Source: Bacteroidales bacterium (GTDB taxonomy: Bacteria > Bacteroidota > Bacteroidia > Bacteroidales > UBA3663). Taken from it: a stretch of 61,409 nt of DNA. Positions within the stretch are counted from its first letter, which is position 1. Each line of letters begins with the position of its first letter. The notes under the pieces are model-generated. The model did no database searches. It saw only the letters and a list, made by a program, of their open reading frames with translations, and was not told where the DNA came from. Made by a program: the position numbers and the translations under genes. Shown here one piece after another: positions 6,887 to 14,581 of this stretch. The stretch spans positions 1 to 61,409 of the forward strand of contig JAEDEY010000002.1 of NCBI GenBank assembly GCA_016293065.1, read 5' to 3'.

Positions 6887-7866
6887 TAGATGTGGACGGT
6901 CATAGGGGAGGAAAGAAGAAGTTCGGTGCTACTATATATCCCAACCTTGCTCTTGCGAAGATCGCCTCCTGGCATAAGTTACAAGGTGATGACGTTATGT
7001 GGTACGAGCCGATGTTTACAGGACATTGTGATAAGGTTTACATGTCCAAGATCTTCAACTTTACTCCGGATTATGAGGATGTAATTGATGCGGATGAGAT
7101 TATAAGAGGTGGGACAGGTTATGACATCCAATCTTGTCTTCCGAAAGAGATAGATGATATGCAGCCGGACTTTTCAATCTATCCAGATGTTCCGCAGGAT
7201 ACCTCATATGGTTTCCTTACAAGAGGATGTCCGAACAAATGTCCTTGGTGTGTAGTGCCACGTAAAGAAGGTTTTATTCATCCATATTGGGACATTGACC
7301 GGGTAGCGAACGGGAAAAATAAGATTGTCCTGATGGATAATAATATACTTGCAGCAGGAGGCTATGCAGTTGAACAACTGAATAAGATTATTGAGAGGGG
7401 ATATAGGGTTGACTTTAACCAGGCTCTTGACGCAAGATTGGTCACAGAGGATTATGCAAAATTATTAGCGAAGATTAGATGGTTAGAATCAAGGATTCGT
7501 TTCGGTTGTGATACGCCTCGACAAGTCAAAGAATGTCAGAGGGCAATGAAGCTCATTGATAGTTATGGCTACAAAGGTCAGTATTTCCTTTATACCATGC
7601 TTAATTCTGATATAATTGAATGTTATAATAGAATCCATTATTGGTGGGAGATCAATGAGCAATACAGAGCAGCACATAAGAGTAAGAGGGTTTATTGTCA
7701 TGCACAACCATACAGAGATCCTTATAATCCGAATTACAAGATTCCACAATGGCAGAAAGATATGGCAGGTTGGGTTAACAAGAAGATGATATTTGAATCG
7801 TGTGATTTTATGGATTTCGTGCCACGTAAAGGCTTCCATTGTGGACAATACTTTACTAATTTATAA
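6868..7866 (+). CDS. Radical SAM enzyme
   Basis: 332 residues from the ATG at 6868 (MRRIGLIDVDGH). The N-terminal part resembles the Rossmann domain of B12-binding-type radical SAM proteins. The cluster motif is clear: GFLTRGCPNKCPWCVVPRKE, a CxxxCxxC that binds the 4Fe-4S cluster and SAM, followed by strand motifs DNNILAAGG and FNQALDARL of the TIM-barrel. Substrate unknown; related phage proteins are often linked to nucleotide or tRNA modification. It overlaps the upstream gene, which shows co-translation. The start at 6868 is chosen because upstream sequence in this frame is only the shadow of the previous gene. Confidence 0.85.
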   Translation: MRRIGLIDVDGHRGGKKKFGATIYPNLALAKIASWHKLQGDDVMWYEPMFTGHCDKVYMSKIFNFTPDYEDVIDADEIIRGGTGYDIQSCLPKEIDDMQPDFSIYPDVPQDTSYGFLTRGCPNKCPWCVVPRKEGFIHPYWDIDRVANGKNKIVLMDNNILAAGGYAVEQLNKIIERGYRVDFNQALDARLVTEDYAKLLAKIRWLESRIRFGCDTPRQVKECQRAMKLIDSYGYKGQYFLYTMLNSDIIECYNRIHYWWEINEQYRAAHKSKRVYCHAQPYRDPYNPNYKIPQWQKDMAGWVNKKMIFESCDFMDFVPRKGFHCGQYFTNL

Positions 7867-7870
7867 CATT

Positions 7871-8272
7871 ATGAAACAGTTTAGTCTAGAAGAATACCTC
7901 AAGAACCCTAATAGAAAGGTGGTGACGAGAGATGGAAGAAGTGTAAGGATTCGTTGCACGGATAGGAAAAGCGAGGAACAACCAATTGTTGCATTAATAG
8001 CCTCCCTAACTGAGGACTCGGAGTATGTTGGTACGTACAGAAAAGACGGCATATGGAGTACATCTGGTTGTGCTAGCGAGCTAGACCTCTTCTTCGCCCC
8101 GGAGAAACACGAAGGCTGGGTGAATATTTACAAAGCAGGGGTCCAGAGGGAGACCCTTGGCTATTTGCAGACTCATTATGTGGGTTCGAGCATTTGGCCG
8201 ACTGAAGAGGCTGCAAAGACAGCAGCAGATGCCGACGATATTGTAACCATCAAAATTGAGTGGGAGGAATAG
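7871..8272 (+). CDS. Hypothetical protein (133 aa)
   Basis: Starts MKQFSLEEYLKNPNRKVVTR, a pattern often seen in small Bacteroides phage/plasmid proteins (leading FSLEEYL-NP..K followed by beta strands). Function unknown. It begins four bases after the radical-SAM stop and ends EWEE two bases before the next start. Confidence 0.7.
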   Translation: MKQFSLEEYLKNPNRKVVTRDGRSVRIRCTDRKSEEQPIVALIASLTEDSEYVGTYRKDGIWSTSGCASELDLFFAPEKHEGWVNIYKAGVQRETLGYLQTHYVGSSIWPTEEAAKTAADADDIVTIKIEWEE

Positions 8273-8274
8273 AT

Positions 8275-8436
8275 ATGGAGACTTGTAGAACTTGCAAGCA
8301 TCGGCGGAGATGGATGAATGAATTTTCTCCAAAGGTCACACAAGTATGTGAATTAAAGAAAGGTAGAACGCAAATGGGATTCCGCAAAATCAAGGTTACA
8401 GACCCTGCTTGCGAGGTATATGAGAAGGAGGAATAG
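8275..8436 (+). CDS. Small putative zinc-binding protein (53 aa)
   Basis: METCRTCKHRRRWMNEFSPK with further cysteines (VCELKK, DPACEVYEKEE). The CxxC-HR plus a later C and PAC suggest one treble-clef or zinc-ribbon site. Tightly packed, two bases from each neighbour. Function unknown. Confidence 0.6.
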   Translation: METCRTCKHRRRWMNEFSPKVTQVCELKKGRTQMGFRKIKVTDPACEVYEKEE

Positions 8437-8438
8437 TT

Positions 8439-8870
8439 ATGTCCGAGTTATTAGCAAAGGTTATGAAGGAAAAGATTCTCTATACTAAAAACGAAAAGGG
8501 TAGATATAAGGAATATCAAATCCCCGATATGGATGTCTCTGATACCCTTTTTAGAAGGATAAATGGAAAGTATGTCCCAGTATCCATTAACTGCATCAAT
8601 GACCTTCCAGAAGGTGTCTGGGTGGTCACAAGGGGGCGGTCAAGCAGAGAGATTATCAGCGGAAAATACCTCAAGGAGATGATGATGCTTGACAAGGTGT
8701 CCGACTTAAAAGAAATGCCGAGTCTTGCCGAGTTGGGAGGATGGCGGAAATGTGCTAAATATGTACTTAATGAAATTGGGAATATAAGCACAATGTCAAA
8801 GATTGAGATAGTTAATGCTATCGTGGGGAAGGTATTTGAGTATTCAAAGAAGGAGTTATGCCAAAGATAA
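8439..8870 (+). CDS. Hypothetical protein (143 aa)
   Basis: Not recognised. Begins MSELLAKVMKEKILYTKNEK; beta-rich N-terminal half with GVWVVTRGRSSREI, helical C-terminal half. Overlaps the next gene by 13 bases. Confidence 0.65.
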   Translation: MSELLAKVMKEKILYTKNEKGRYKEYQIPDMDVSDTLFRRINGKYVPVSINCINDLPEGVWVVTRGRSSREIISGKYLKEMMMLDKVSDLKEMPSLAELGGWRKCAKYVLNEIGNISTMSKIEIVNAIVGKVFEYSKKELCQR

Positions 8871-9082
8871 AAGTCGTATGCAGGCATGGAGTTGAATACA
8901 CCTTGTTTGCAAGAGGTACACAATCGGAAGCTAATAAAACGAGAGAAATGCTTTCCAATTGCTGTTGTTATGTGTGTCACAATCTCCATTGCGAAACACC
9001 GATAGAAGGAAAGCAAGAATGCAGAAATGAATGCCAGTTATATGGCAAAAGGTTTTGTGAAAAGAAGGGGGAACGGAAATGA
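8858..9082 (+). CDS. Cysteine-rich small protein (74 aa)
   Basis: Contains ten cysteines arranged as NCCCYVCHNLHC, then ECRNECQLYGKRFCEKK. Such spacing suggests a metal-binding knuckle. Translationally coupled on both sides by overlaps (13 and 4 bases). Function unknown. Confidence 0.6.
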   Translation: MPKIKVVCRHGVEYTLFARGTQSEANKTREMLSNCCCYVCHNLHCETPIEGKQECRNECQLYGKRFCEKKGERK

Positions 9083-9345
9083 TATTGATGTATATTATTG
9101 TCAGCCTCGTCAATGTATTCATTCACGTTGCAAAGACAATTCTCGTTATCAAGTCCACGAAGCCAATAGCATCAATAGCCAACTGTATATGCTACACGTT
9201 CTCGGCCATAGTCATCAAATGTATTTCAGAGGTTGACTTATGGATCGCGATAGTCGTACAGGCATCAACCAACTTCTTGGGATGTTACCTGGCAATGTGG
9301 TTCTGCGAAAAAATACACAAACTCAAAAACACTCAAAACTATTGA
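9079..9345 (+). CDS. Two-helix membrane protein (88 aa)
   Basis: Begins MILMYIIVSLVNVFIHVAKT; hydrophobic segments at about residues 2-20, 32-50 and 55-72, resembling the small DUF5698/UPF0316-type membrane domain (pattern VNVFIH-AKTI-V). Overlaps the upstream gene by four bases. The C-terminus HKLKNTQNY is cytosolic-like. Confidence 0.6.
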   Translation: MILMYIIVSLVNVFIHVAKTILVIKSTKPIASIANCICYTFSAIVIKCISEVDLWIAIVVQASTNFLGCYLAMWFCEKIHKLKNTQNY

Positions 9346-9375
9346 GTTAATTAGCTACTTGAAGGAGGAATAGAT

Positions 9376-9831
9376 ATGAAAACAGAAACAATTCGATGTC
9401 GAGCCCTTATGGTGGGCGATTGGTGTTGTGACAAGCACGGATTTCCAATGCAGATAACCAATGTGGGCGATGACTATGCCTATGCTACCTTTGAGGGCCA
9501 CGAGGGCGACCCTTGGGAGTTTGACGATAAGAATGACCAGCCGCAGCCGATTGAGATAACGAGAGAGTTGCTTAAGGCTAATGGTTGGAGGGAAGAATCT
9601 TTTATGGCTTCTCCTTGGAATGGTTTTGTACTGACATACTATTTTGTTAAGGATGAGGGAGATATACACCTTGAGTTCAAATGCGACACTCTTACAATAT
9701 GGTTTAATTACGAAAAGGGTAATGACAGAGCATTTGCAGATATTTCTATTCCCATCAAATATGCACATCAACTCCAGCAGGTATTGAGGATCGCAGGGCT
9801 AACGGATATGGCAGATAATTTTAAGATATAA
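9376..9831 (+). CDS. Paralogous hypothetical protein A (151 aa)
   Basis: First of a tandem pair. Both copies share IRC-(R/K)-LMVGD near the N-terminus, G(F/Y)PMQI, a GDIH(L/I)E strand and the end (M/L)ADNFKI. This family is frequent in Bacteroides phages and mobile elements; function is not known to me. The beta-rich start (VGDW, FPMQITNVG) suggests an SH3-like or small barrel fold, which is inference. Confidence 0.75.
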   Translation: MKTETIRCRALMVGDWCCDKHGFPMQITNVGDDYAYATFEGHEGDPWEFDDKNDQPQPIEITRELLKANGWREESFMASPWNGFVLTYYFVKDEGDIHLEFKCDTLTIWFNYEKGNDRAFADISIPIKYAHQLQQVLRIAGLTDMADNFKI

Positions 9832-9837
9832 ATAGAT

Positions 9838-10290
9838 ATGGAAACAGTAAAAATCAGATGCAAAGACCTTATGGTTGGCGATTATGTAGCCAACCGAAAT
9901 GGATATCCTATGCAGATAGTTGAAGTAGACGAGGACAATGCCTATGCTTGTGAGGGTAACGAAGAACGCCCTTGGATATTCGGTGATGATGAGGGTTATG
10001 AGCCAGAGCCGATTCCACTCACTCCCGAAATCTTGGAGAAGAATGGATGGCAGAGCTTTGTACCTACAGCTTATACTTGCTGCCAGAACTGCCTTTCTAT
10101 TAGGAATGAAGGAGATATTCACATAGAGTGGAATTGGGAGGACGGAACTCTTTCTGTATGGGTAGTTTACAGTGAGGACGAGGAAGGAACAAATCCTAAT
10201 TTGAAGGCTTCTGTCAAGTATGTACATGAGCTTCAGGATGCATTGAGGCTTTTGAGATTTAATGAGTTAGCAGATAATTTCAAAATCTAA
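9838..10290 (+). CDS. Paralogous hypothetical protein B (150 aa)
   Basis: Second copy of the tandem pair, 6 bases after the first. Shares RC-LMVGDY, GYPMQIVEV, GDIHIEW and the closing LADNFKI with copy A but differs substantially elsewhere, so the duplication is old or the copies were acquired separately. Function unknown. Confidence 0.75.
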   Translation: METVKIRCKDLMVGDYVANRNGYPMQIVEVDEDNAYACEGNEERPWIFGDDEGYEPEPIPLTPEILEKNGWQSFVPTAYTCCQNCLSIRNEGDIHIEWNWEDGTLSVWVVYSEDEEGTNPNLKASVKYVHELQDALRLLRFNELADNFKI

Positions 10291-10302
10291 TACTATCAAA
10301 CA

Positions 10303-10902
10303 ATGAAAATCGAATTACTGGAAATAAGCGGAATGGTGTCCGCACTGAAAGCATTGAGGCTACCATACAACAAGGAGCCGATGTCCGAGATAGAACACTC
10401 TTGGCATGAGAGGGATGGTGTATTCAGTCAGCTGAACAGGATCTACTTCGACCTTGACGGGAAGGACATCGCCCTGATGCAGAGGCTCATCATCAGCGGA
10501 GACGAACATGCGAAGCCGTTGCGAGGCATCCTTGCCTACCTTGACATCACGGCTCCGATTGATTGGTGGGTCGAAGCGGAGGCCTACGAAGCCGGTCACC
10601 AGAGGCTGTTCTCGGCATCCACGATGAACACCGAGGGAAGAGGACTCAAGGGGCATGCCCTCCGTGAGGAGCTTAACAAGATCTCCTTCGGCAGGGAGGT
10701 AAGGAAGATAGACTACTTCTCCTATCAGACTCTCCGAAGGATAGTCCGTCAGCGATACAACCACCGCAAGGAGGAGTGGCACTTCTTCATCGATGCCGTC
10801 AGGATGCTTCCTTATGCCGAGGAACTCATCCTTGTCGGCCTTGAGGATGAGATGAGGATACACGATGAGTGGATGGAAGATTACTTGGCAGGAAAGATAT
10901 GA
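10303..10902 (+). CDS. Hypothetical protein (199 aa)
   Basis: Not firmly recognised. Contains HSWHERDGVFSQLNRIYFDL and SFGREVRKIDYFSYQTLR, with conserved-looking histidines and acidic residues. The C-terminus overlaps the adenine methyltransferase start by four bases. The codon usage is GC-richer than in the neighbours at 7-10 kb, suggesting separate origins. Confidence 0.65.
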   Translation: MKIELLEISGMVSALKALRLPYNKEPMSEIEHSWHERDGVFSQLNRIYFDLDGKDIALMQRLIISGDEHAKPLRGILAYLDITAPIDWWVEAEAYEAGHQRLFSASTMNTEGRGLKGHALREELNKISFGREVRKIDYFSYQTLRRIVRQRYNHRKEEWHFFIDAVRMLPYAEELILVGLEDEMRIHDEWMEDYLAGKI

Positions 10903-11330
10903 ATCGAATCCGAATCTCTGCCTGCTTATCAAGCAAGTCGGTTGAGTGGGCAACACCAAGGGAGTTCTTCAATAAGCTCGATGAAGAGTTTCATTTTGAT
11001 CTTGACCCGTGCAGCACGCATGAGAATGCCAAATGTGAGAAGCACTACACGATAGAAGAGGACGGCTTATCTCAAGATTGGGGGGGGCACCGAGTATTCT
11101 GCAACCCTCCTTATGGAAGGGAAATCCCCAAGTGGGTCAGAAAGTGCTACTATGAGAGCAGGAAGCCGAATACTATCGTTGTCATGCTTATCCCTGCAAG
11201 GACGGACACATCATATTTCCACGATTATATCTACGGGAAGGCGAAGGAGATCCGATTTATCCGAGGAAGACTTCATTTCAATGATAGCAAAGAAGGGGCT
11301 CCATTCCCTTCAATGGTGGTGGTGTTTTAG
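10899..11330 (+). CDS. Dam-type adenine-N6 DNA methyltransferase
   Basis: 143 residues of the phage DNA N-6-adenine-methyltransferase family. Family landmarks: EWATPREFFNKLDEEFHFDLDP near the N-terminus, catalytic NPPYG at about residues 69-73, and later FIRGRLHF with a short C-terminus. It would methylate adenine in phage DNA. A G8 tract (11080-11087) encodes W-G-G just before the catalytic motif and is in frame, so this copy reads as ON. The start was chosen at the ATG in the four-base overlap with the upstream stop. Confidence 0.9.
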   Translation: MNRIRISACLSSKSVEWATPREFFNKLDEEFHFDLDPCSTHENAKCEKHYTIEEDGLSQDWGGHRVFCNPPYGREIPKWVRKCYYESRKPNTIVVMLIPARTDTSYFHDYIYGKAKEIRFIRGRLHFNDSKEGAPFPSMVVVF

Positions 11331-11350
11331 GTACTCAAGAATTTAATACT

Positions 11351-11554
11351 ATGTGGATAGCACGAGACAAGAATGGAAATCTGTTTCTGTACAATACAGA
11401 ACTGACGAGAAACGAGAACGGGGTATGGTTCCCCGCTGATTATCAGCCGTCAAACCCTTTCTACTGCGTCAAGCTCCCCTCTGACCTGTTCCCCGAGCAG
11501 ACCTGGGAGGATACTCCCTTGGAGGTAGAAATCAAGCGCCTCTCCGACCGCTGA
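11351..11554 (+). CDS. Hypothetical protein (67 aa)
   Basis: Starts in the AATACTATG context; sequence MWIARDKNGNLFLYNTELTR followed by YCVKLPSDLFPEQTWEDTP, ending ...RLSDR. This matches a widespread small Bacteroides family of unknown function (pattern MWIARD--G-L-L--). It is the last gene of the rightward block. Confidence 0.7.
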   Translation: MWIARDKNGNLFLYNTELTRNENGVWFPADYQPSNPFYCVKLPSDLFPEQTWEDTPLEVEIKRLSDR

Positions 11555-11604
11555 CTCGGAAAGGCGCAACCTCAACAGGACTGACATCCTGAACCGAATT
11601 TAGG

Positions 11605-11708
11605 GATAGGCTTGTATTCCGCAAGGGGTACAGGCCTTTCCTTTTTCGGCATATTCAGCTCCTTCGGTTGAGCCGTATTCAACTCCTTCGGTTGAGGTTT
11701 TTTCTTTG
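11605..11708 (+). terminator. Convergent terminators with direct repeat
   Basis: GGCTTGTA pairs (with G-U) with TACAGGCC and is followed by TTTCCTTTTT, a rightward terminator at about 11609-11645. Further on a near-perfect 20-base direct repeat (TTCAGCTCCTTCGGTTGAG, then TTCAACTCCTTCGGTTGAG) ends in GGTTTTTTC. This separates the rightward and leftward blocks. The last codons of the leftward gene lie inside the second repeat. Confidence 0.7.
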
Positions 11709-11975
11709 AAGACTTTTCCATACCCTGTCATATAATCGGTTGCAAAGGATAAGAACGAACCCAAACCAATGTGAGATATAAGCCATGACTATGGCTACTG
11801 CCACCGCTATAAGGAGATTGCATCCCGATAGTATGAGGACGGCAAGAACCGACCAAAAGGTAAGACACTTGCTACACCCCGCTATCTTTGACACAACATC
11901 AGCAATCGCCTCGGATAACCCGAGATGATGCATCAGCGATGCCACCGCCATAACAATCAATGCTATCCCAATCAT
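11679..11975 (-). CDS. Membrane protein with CxxC-LTFW motif (98 aa)
   Basis: From the start at 11975 the product begins MIGIALIVMAVASLMHHLG and holds three hydrophobic stretches. A CSKCLTFWSVL motif is shared with small membrane proteins seen in Bacteroides phage lysis regions. It may be holin-like, but this is inference. Its final residues NLNRRS are encoded by the intergenic repeat. Confidence 0.6.
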   Translation of the reverse strand: MIGIALIVMAVASLMHHLGLSEAIADVVSKIAGCSKCLTFWSVLAVLILSGCNLLIAVAVAIVMAYISHWFGFVLILCNRLYDRVWKSLQRKNLNRRS

Positions 11976-11977
11976 CG

Positions 11978-12397
11978 TCAGGCGATCGTGAGAGACAGAG
12001 GAGCCTCGGACACGAATGTCCTGCTGCATCTCTGGCAAGGCTGTCCTACTATCGCATTGACAGGAGTGCCTCCTTCTACTGTGACGGTAGTAGGTGCATT
12101 GACCGATGCCACAGGAATAGAGAAATCCTGCGAGATGAGTTGAGTCTTCGTGCAACATTCGTTGCCATCGCACGGCACATATACTATCGTGCCTTCAAGA
12201 TGTACCCTGACCATGTACTGATTGTCCGCTACCTTGGATATCTCCTTGAAGGAGAATACCGGGAAGAAAGACGGCTGCAATCCGATGCAGGATGAGTGGC
12301 ACAGCCTCTGCGTGATGTTGACCTGAAAGAGGTACGGTGATGTTGTTGACCCGGCTGCCAAGACCGGCGTGATAATGGCTGAAGTGATTTTGCCCAT
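11978..12397 (-). CDS. Hypothetical protein (139 aa)
   Basis: Product begins MGKITSAIITPVLAAGSTTS; contains VPCDGNECCTKTQLISQDFS and repeated beta segments with TVTVEGGTPVNAIVGQPC. Probably a structural or accessory virion protein by position after the tail genes; not recognised. It ends two bases before the membrane protein start. Confidence 0.65.
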   Translation of the reverse strand: MGKITSAIITPVLAAGSTTSPYLFQVNITQRLCHSSCIGLQPSFFPVFSFKEISKVADNQYMVRVHLEGTIVYVPCDGNECCTKTQLISQDFSIPVASVNAPTTVTVEGGTPVNAIVGQPCQRCSRTFVSEAPLSLTIA

Positions 12398-12419
12398 AAT
12401 GAACAAGTTTTTTTGTTCC

Positions 12420-12587
12420 CTACTGATTTTCCACGTTCTCCGTGCCGGGAACGTCAGGCCCGGAGGTTTCTTCTATCGTGACCTTTTGCTCAATAGCGAC
12501 AAGCCTCTGCTCCATTTCAGTCAGGAACATGTTGTTCGCCTTGACTATCTCGTGTATGTTGACCAAAAGTTTGTAAATCTCATTCAT
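12420..12587 (-). CDS. Small coiled-coil protein (55 aa)
   Basis: MNEIYKLLVNIHEIVKANNM followed by a heptad-like stretch FLTEMEQRLVAIEQKV and an acidic tail. The ATG lies just after an ATACTATG-type context on the minus strand. Similar small coiled-coil proteins accompany holins or tail tips in many phages. Function unknown. Confidence 0.5.
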   Translation of the reverse strand: MNEIYKLLVNIHEIVKANNMFLTEMEQRLVAIEQKVTIEETSGPDVPGTENVENQ

Positions 12588-12650
12588 AGTATATCGTTTC
12601 CAAGGGTTAGGGTTCTCTGTTATTTCCGAAGGTAATTCAGGAGTATCGGG

Positions 12651-12851
12651 TTATTTCCGAAGGTAGTTTATCAGCATCGGATTATTTCCGAACGCTTCCA
12701 AAGCTCTTACGATGCTCTCTGCTCTGACGAGAGTTCCCGAATGGTATCTCTCACGGACAAAGCCGTTCAATGCTCGGGTCAGTTCGTTGACCTCCTGCTC
12801 ATTTCTTGCGTAGATATAGAACTGCGCTTTGTATGGTTTATAGTCATCCAT
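12651..12851 (-). CDS. Hypothetical protein (66 aa)
   Basis: MDDYKPYKAQFYIYARNEQE, a compact mixed alpha/beta sequence. A family of this size and pattern is found near tail and lysis genes of Bacteroides phages. It lies five bases after the upstream stop. Function unknown. The repeated TTATTTCCGAAGGTA at its 3' end is a short direct repeat (12628 and 12651). Confidence 0.6.
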   Translation of the reverse strand: MDDYKPYKAQFYIYARNEQEVNELTRALNGFVRERYHSGTLVRAESIVRALEAFGNNPMLINYLRK

Positions 12852-12856
12852 AGGTC

Positions 12857-13186
12857 TTATTCATTTGGTATGGGAGGAGCCTGAAGAGGTGCGGTAATGG
12901 TCACTTTCCCTCTCATCTGTTGAATCAAATTATAGTATCCTGCAATCTTATCTTGGTTGTTGTCAATCCACCCGAATATCTTCTTTGCTCCTTCGGTTAT
13001 CTGTTGCATGGTGGAAGGAGGTGCCACATCGAAATCGGGTATGGACGGCATATCCTTGATGAAGAAATCATAGAGTTCCGATGCAGCCTTGATATCATTG
13101 CCACAGGCACGGATACAACTCATCTTCAGCGACATCTTGGATGTTGGGATGATACGCTCCATATCAATCTTTCTTTTTGGAAACAT
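12857..13186 (-). CDS. Hypothetical protein (109 aa)
   Basis: Begins MFPKRKIDMERIIPTSKMS from the start at 13186; an internal ATG at 13162 is an alternative. Contains IRACGNDIKAASELYDFFIK and KIFGWIDNNQDKIAGYYNLI and is mostly helical. Families with this layout (PTSKMSLKMSCIRACG) recur in Bacteroides phage genomes next to the glycine-alanine-rich protein found here upstream. Function unknown. Confidence 0.65.
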   Translation of the reverse strand: MFPKRKIDMERIIPTSKMSLKMSCIRACGNDIKAASELYDFFIKDMPSIPDFDVAPPSTMQQITEGAKKIFGWIDNNQDKIAGYYNLIQQMRGKVTITAPLQAPPIPNE

Positions 13187-13239
13187 GGTCCAGCGGATTA
13201 GGAAAAGGAGAGGGATGATCAATCCCTCTCCATAGGACA

Positions 13240-13770
13240 TCAGTCGTTGCAGCAGGTGTTGCATCTGCACGGCATAGCAGGCTGATACAGAGCCACAGGC
13301 TGTGGGCAGGTCTGTCCGTTGCGTGCATTGCCTCCAAGCAGGGCATTGAGAGCGAGAGCCTCGGCACTTGCCGAAGCAAGAGCGTTTGCTCCTGCACCCG
13401 AGAATGCTCCTGCGCCTGTGCGTACATCGGTGTACTGCGTGATAGTAGGAGCGTGCATGTTCTGCCAACCTTCACGGCTCTGCCTCTCAACGAGGTAGTT
13501 GTTGGCGAGAATGTCTATCGCCTTGGTGTTACCTGCGCAGAGATTCTCCGCTGCCTTGGCTCTTGCCTGTGATGCGTTGTTGAATCCCCAAGCGGCAAGG
13601 AGCACTCCGAAGAGAGCAGCACCACCGAGACCGGCTGCGAGACCGATACCCGTTGCGGCCATTCCCTTGCCCGAGCGATGGCATCCATAGTATCCGTCAT
13701 ACCCGCCACCTCTCATTTCCTGACTGTGGAGAGCGAGGTCTCCCGCAGTAAGATAATTCATACCTTCCAT
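13240..13770 (-). CDS. Glycine/alanine-rich membrane-active protein (176 aa)
   Basis: A central hydrophobic glycine-alanine stretch (MAATGIGLAAGLGGAALFGV) is flanked by soluble parts, and the cysteine-rich end reads PCRCNTCCND. It resembles small phage proteins that insert in membranes or line a virion channel, but no firm family is assigned. Start at 13770 follows the minus-strand ATAGTATGG context. Confidence 0.6.
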   Translation of the reverse strand: MEGMNYLTAGDLALHSQEMRGGGYDGYYGCHRSGKGMAATGIGLAAGLGGAALFGVLLAAWGFNNASQARAKAAENLCAGNTKAIDILANNYLVERQSREGWQNMHAPTITQYTDVRTGAGAFSGAGANALASASAEALALNALLGGNARNGQTCPQPVALYQPAMPCRCNTCCND

Positions 13771-13857
13771 AGTATAAAAGAGTTATGTCACGGTCAATAT
13801 TAACCGCAACACAAAGTTTATGAAAGGTATCGTCTTTTGGTAATCACCAACAAGATA

Positions 13858-13974
13858 ATGCTAAAGCATTGTGAAGTAGGGGAATACGTGTTGGAAAAAG
13901 AAGCTTCCGTCTTCGGGGCAGAAGGGGCATATCAAGTGTTGGATAAAGAAAAAGAATTGTTATATTTGTGTTGA
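13858..13974 (+). CDS. Possible short ORF beside the IS (38 aa)
   Basis: A frame MLKHCEVGEYVLEKEASVFG runs to TGA at 13972-13974, opposite to the surrounding virion genes. It has no recognised relatives and lies in the 415-base gap that holds the left end of the insertion sequence. Low support. Confidence 0.2.
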   Translation: MLKHCEVGEYVLEKEASVFGAEGAYQVLDKEKELLYLC

Positions 13975-14133
13975 CTCATAAGTGAAAATGGTTTCTTTGC
14001 GTTTTTCATGTTTAGTTAACTTCCAGCCACAGCCGACCGTGAGGCCCGCTGTGGTTATGATTTTCCTGCGGGAAAACCTACCATTTTAATGGTGGGTTGA
14101 AAGCAGGAGTTCTTTAATTTTACTTTTTTAAAA

Positions 14134-14141
14134 TATTTTTG
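14134..14141 (+). promoter_or_regulatory. Possible tnpA promoter -7 element
   Basis: TATTTTTG (14134-14141) matches TAnnTTTG and lies 45 bases before the tnpA start. No good -33 TTTG is seen 19 bases upstream, so the promoter would be weak, as expected for a transposase. Confidence 0.35.
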
Positions 14142-14185
14142 TATATTGCATTAGAAAATTAGTTTAACAACTATTTAACTAATAT

Positions 14186-14581
14186 ATGAAGAACCTTAAG
14201 CACAATACAACTTCGGTTGTCAACATCAACTACCACATCATATGGTGTCCCAAATACAGAAGAAAGGTACTTGTTGGTGAAGTTGAAACAAGACTGAATG
14301 AATTACTGCCTGAGCTTGCAGAAGATAGTGGCTGTACAATTGATACTATGGAGGTAATGCCCGACCATATACACATCTTCCTCAAAGGGACTCCAACAAT
14401 TCCAATACACCTCATAGTCAAGAACCTTAAGGGGAAGAGTAGCAGGATATTGAGGACTGAGTTCCCTCACCTTAGAAAAAGGTTGCCCTGCCTTTGGACA
14501 AGAAGTTACTACTGCGAAACAATAGGGTGCATAAATGAAGAGACTATTAAGAAGTATATAGAAGATCAAAAGTTTAACTAA
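14186..14581 (+). CDS. tnpA: IS200/IS605 Y1 transposase TnpA
   Basis: 131 residues, full length for the single-strand HUH transposases. NINYHIIWCPKYRRKVLVGE is the conserved start of the fold, MPDHIHIFL contains the HUH metal site (H-I-H), and SYYCETIG near residue 110 carries the catalytic tyrosine. It would excise and insert the element as single-stranded circles, using the subterminal hairpins. Complete and without visible damage, so the element may be active. The stop TAA overlaps the tnpB ATG. Confidence 0.95.
   Translation: MKNLKHNTTSVVNINYHIIWCPKYRRKVLVGEVETRLNELLPELAEDSGCTIDTMEVMPDHIHIFLKGTPTIPIHLIVKNLKGKSSRILRTEFPHLRKRLPCLWTRSYYCETIGCINEETIKKYIEDQKFN

Noticed and set aside
12369..12635. 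Rightward open frame opposite the small coiled-coil gene
   Set aside because: It is antisense to a well-placed leftward gene with a good start context and has no coding signs of its own.
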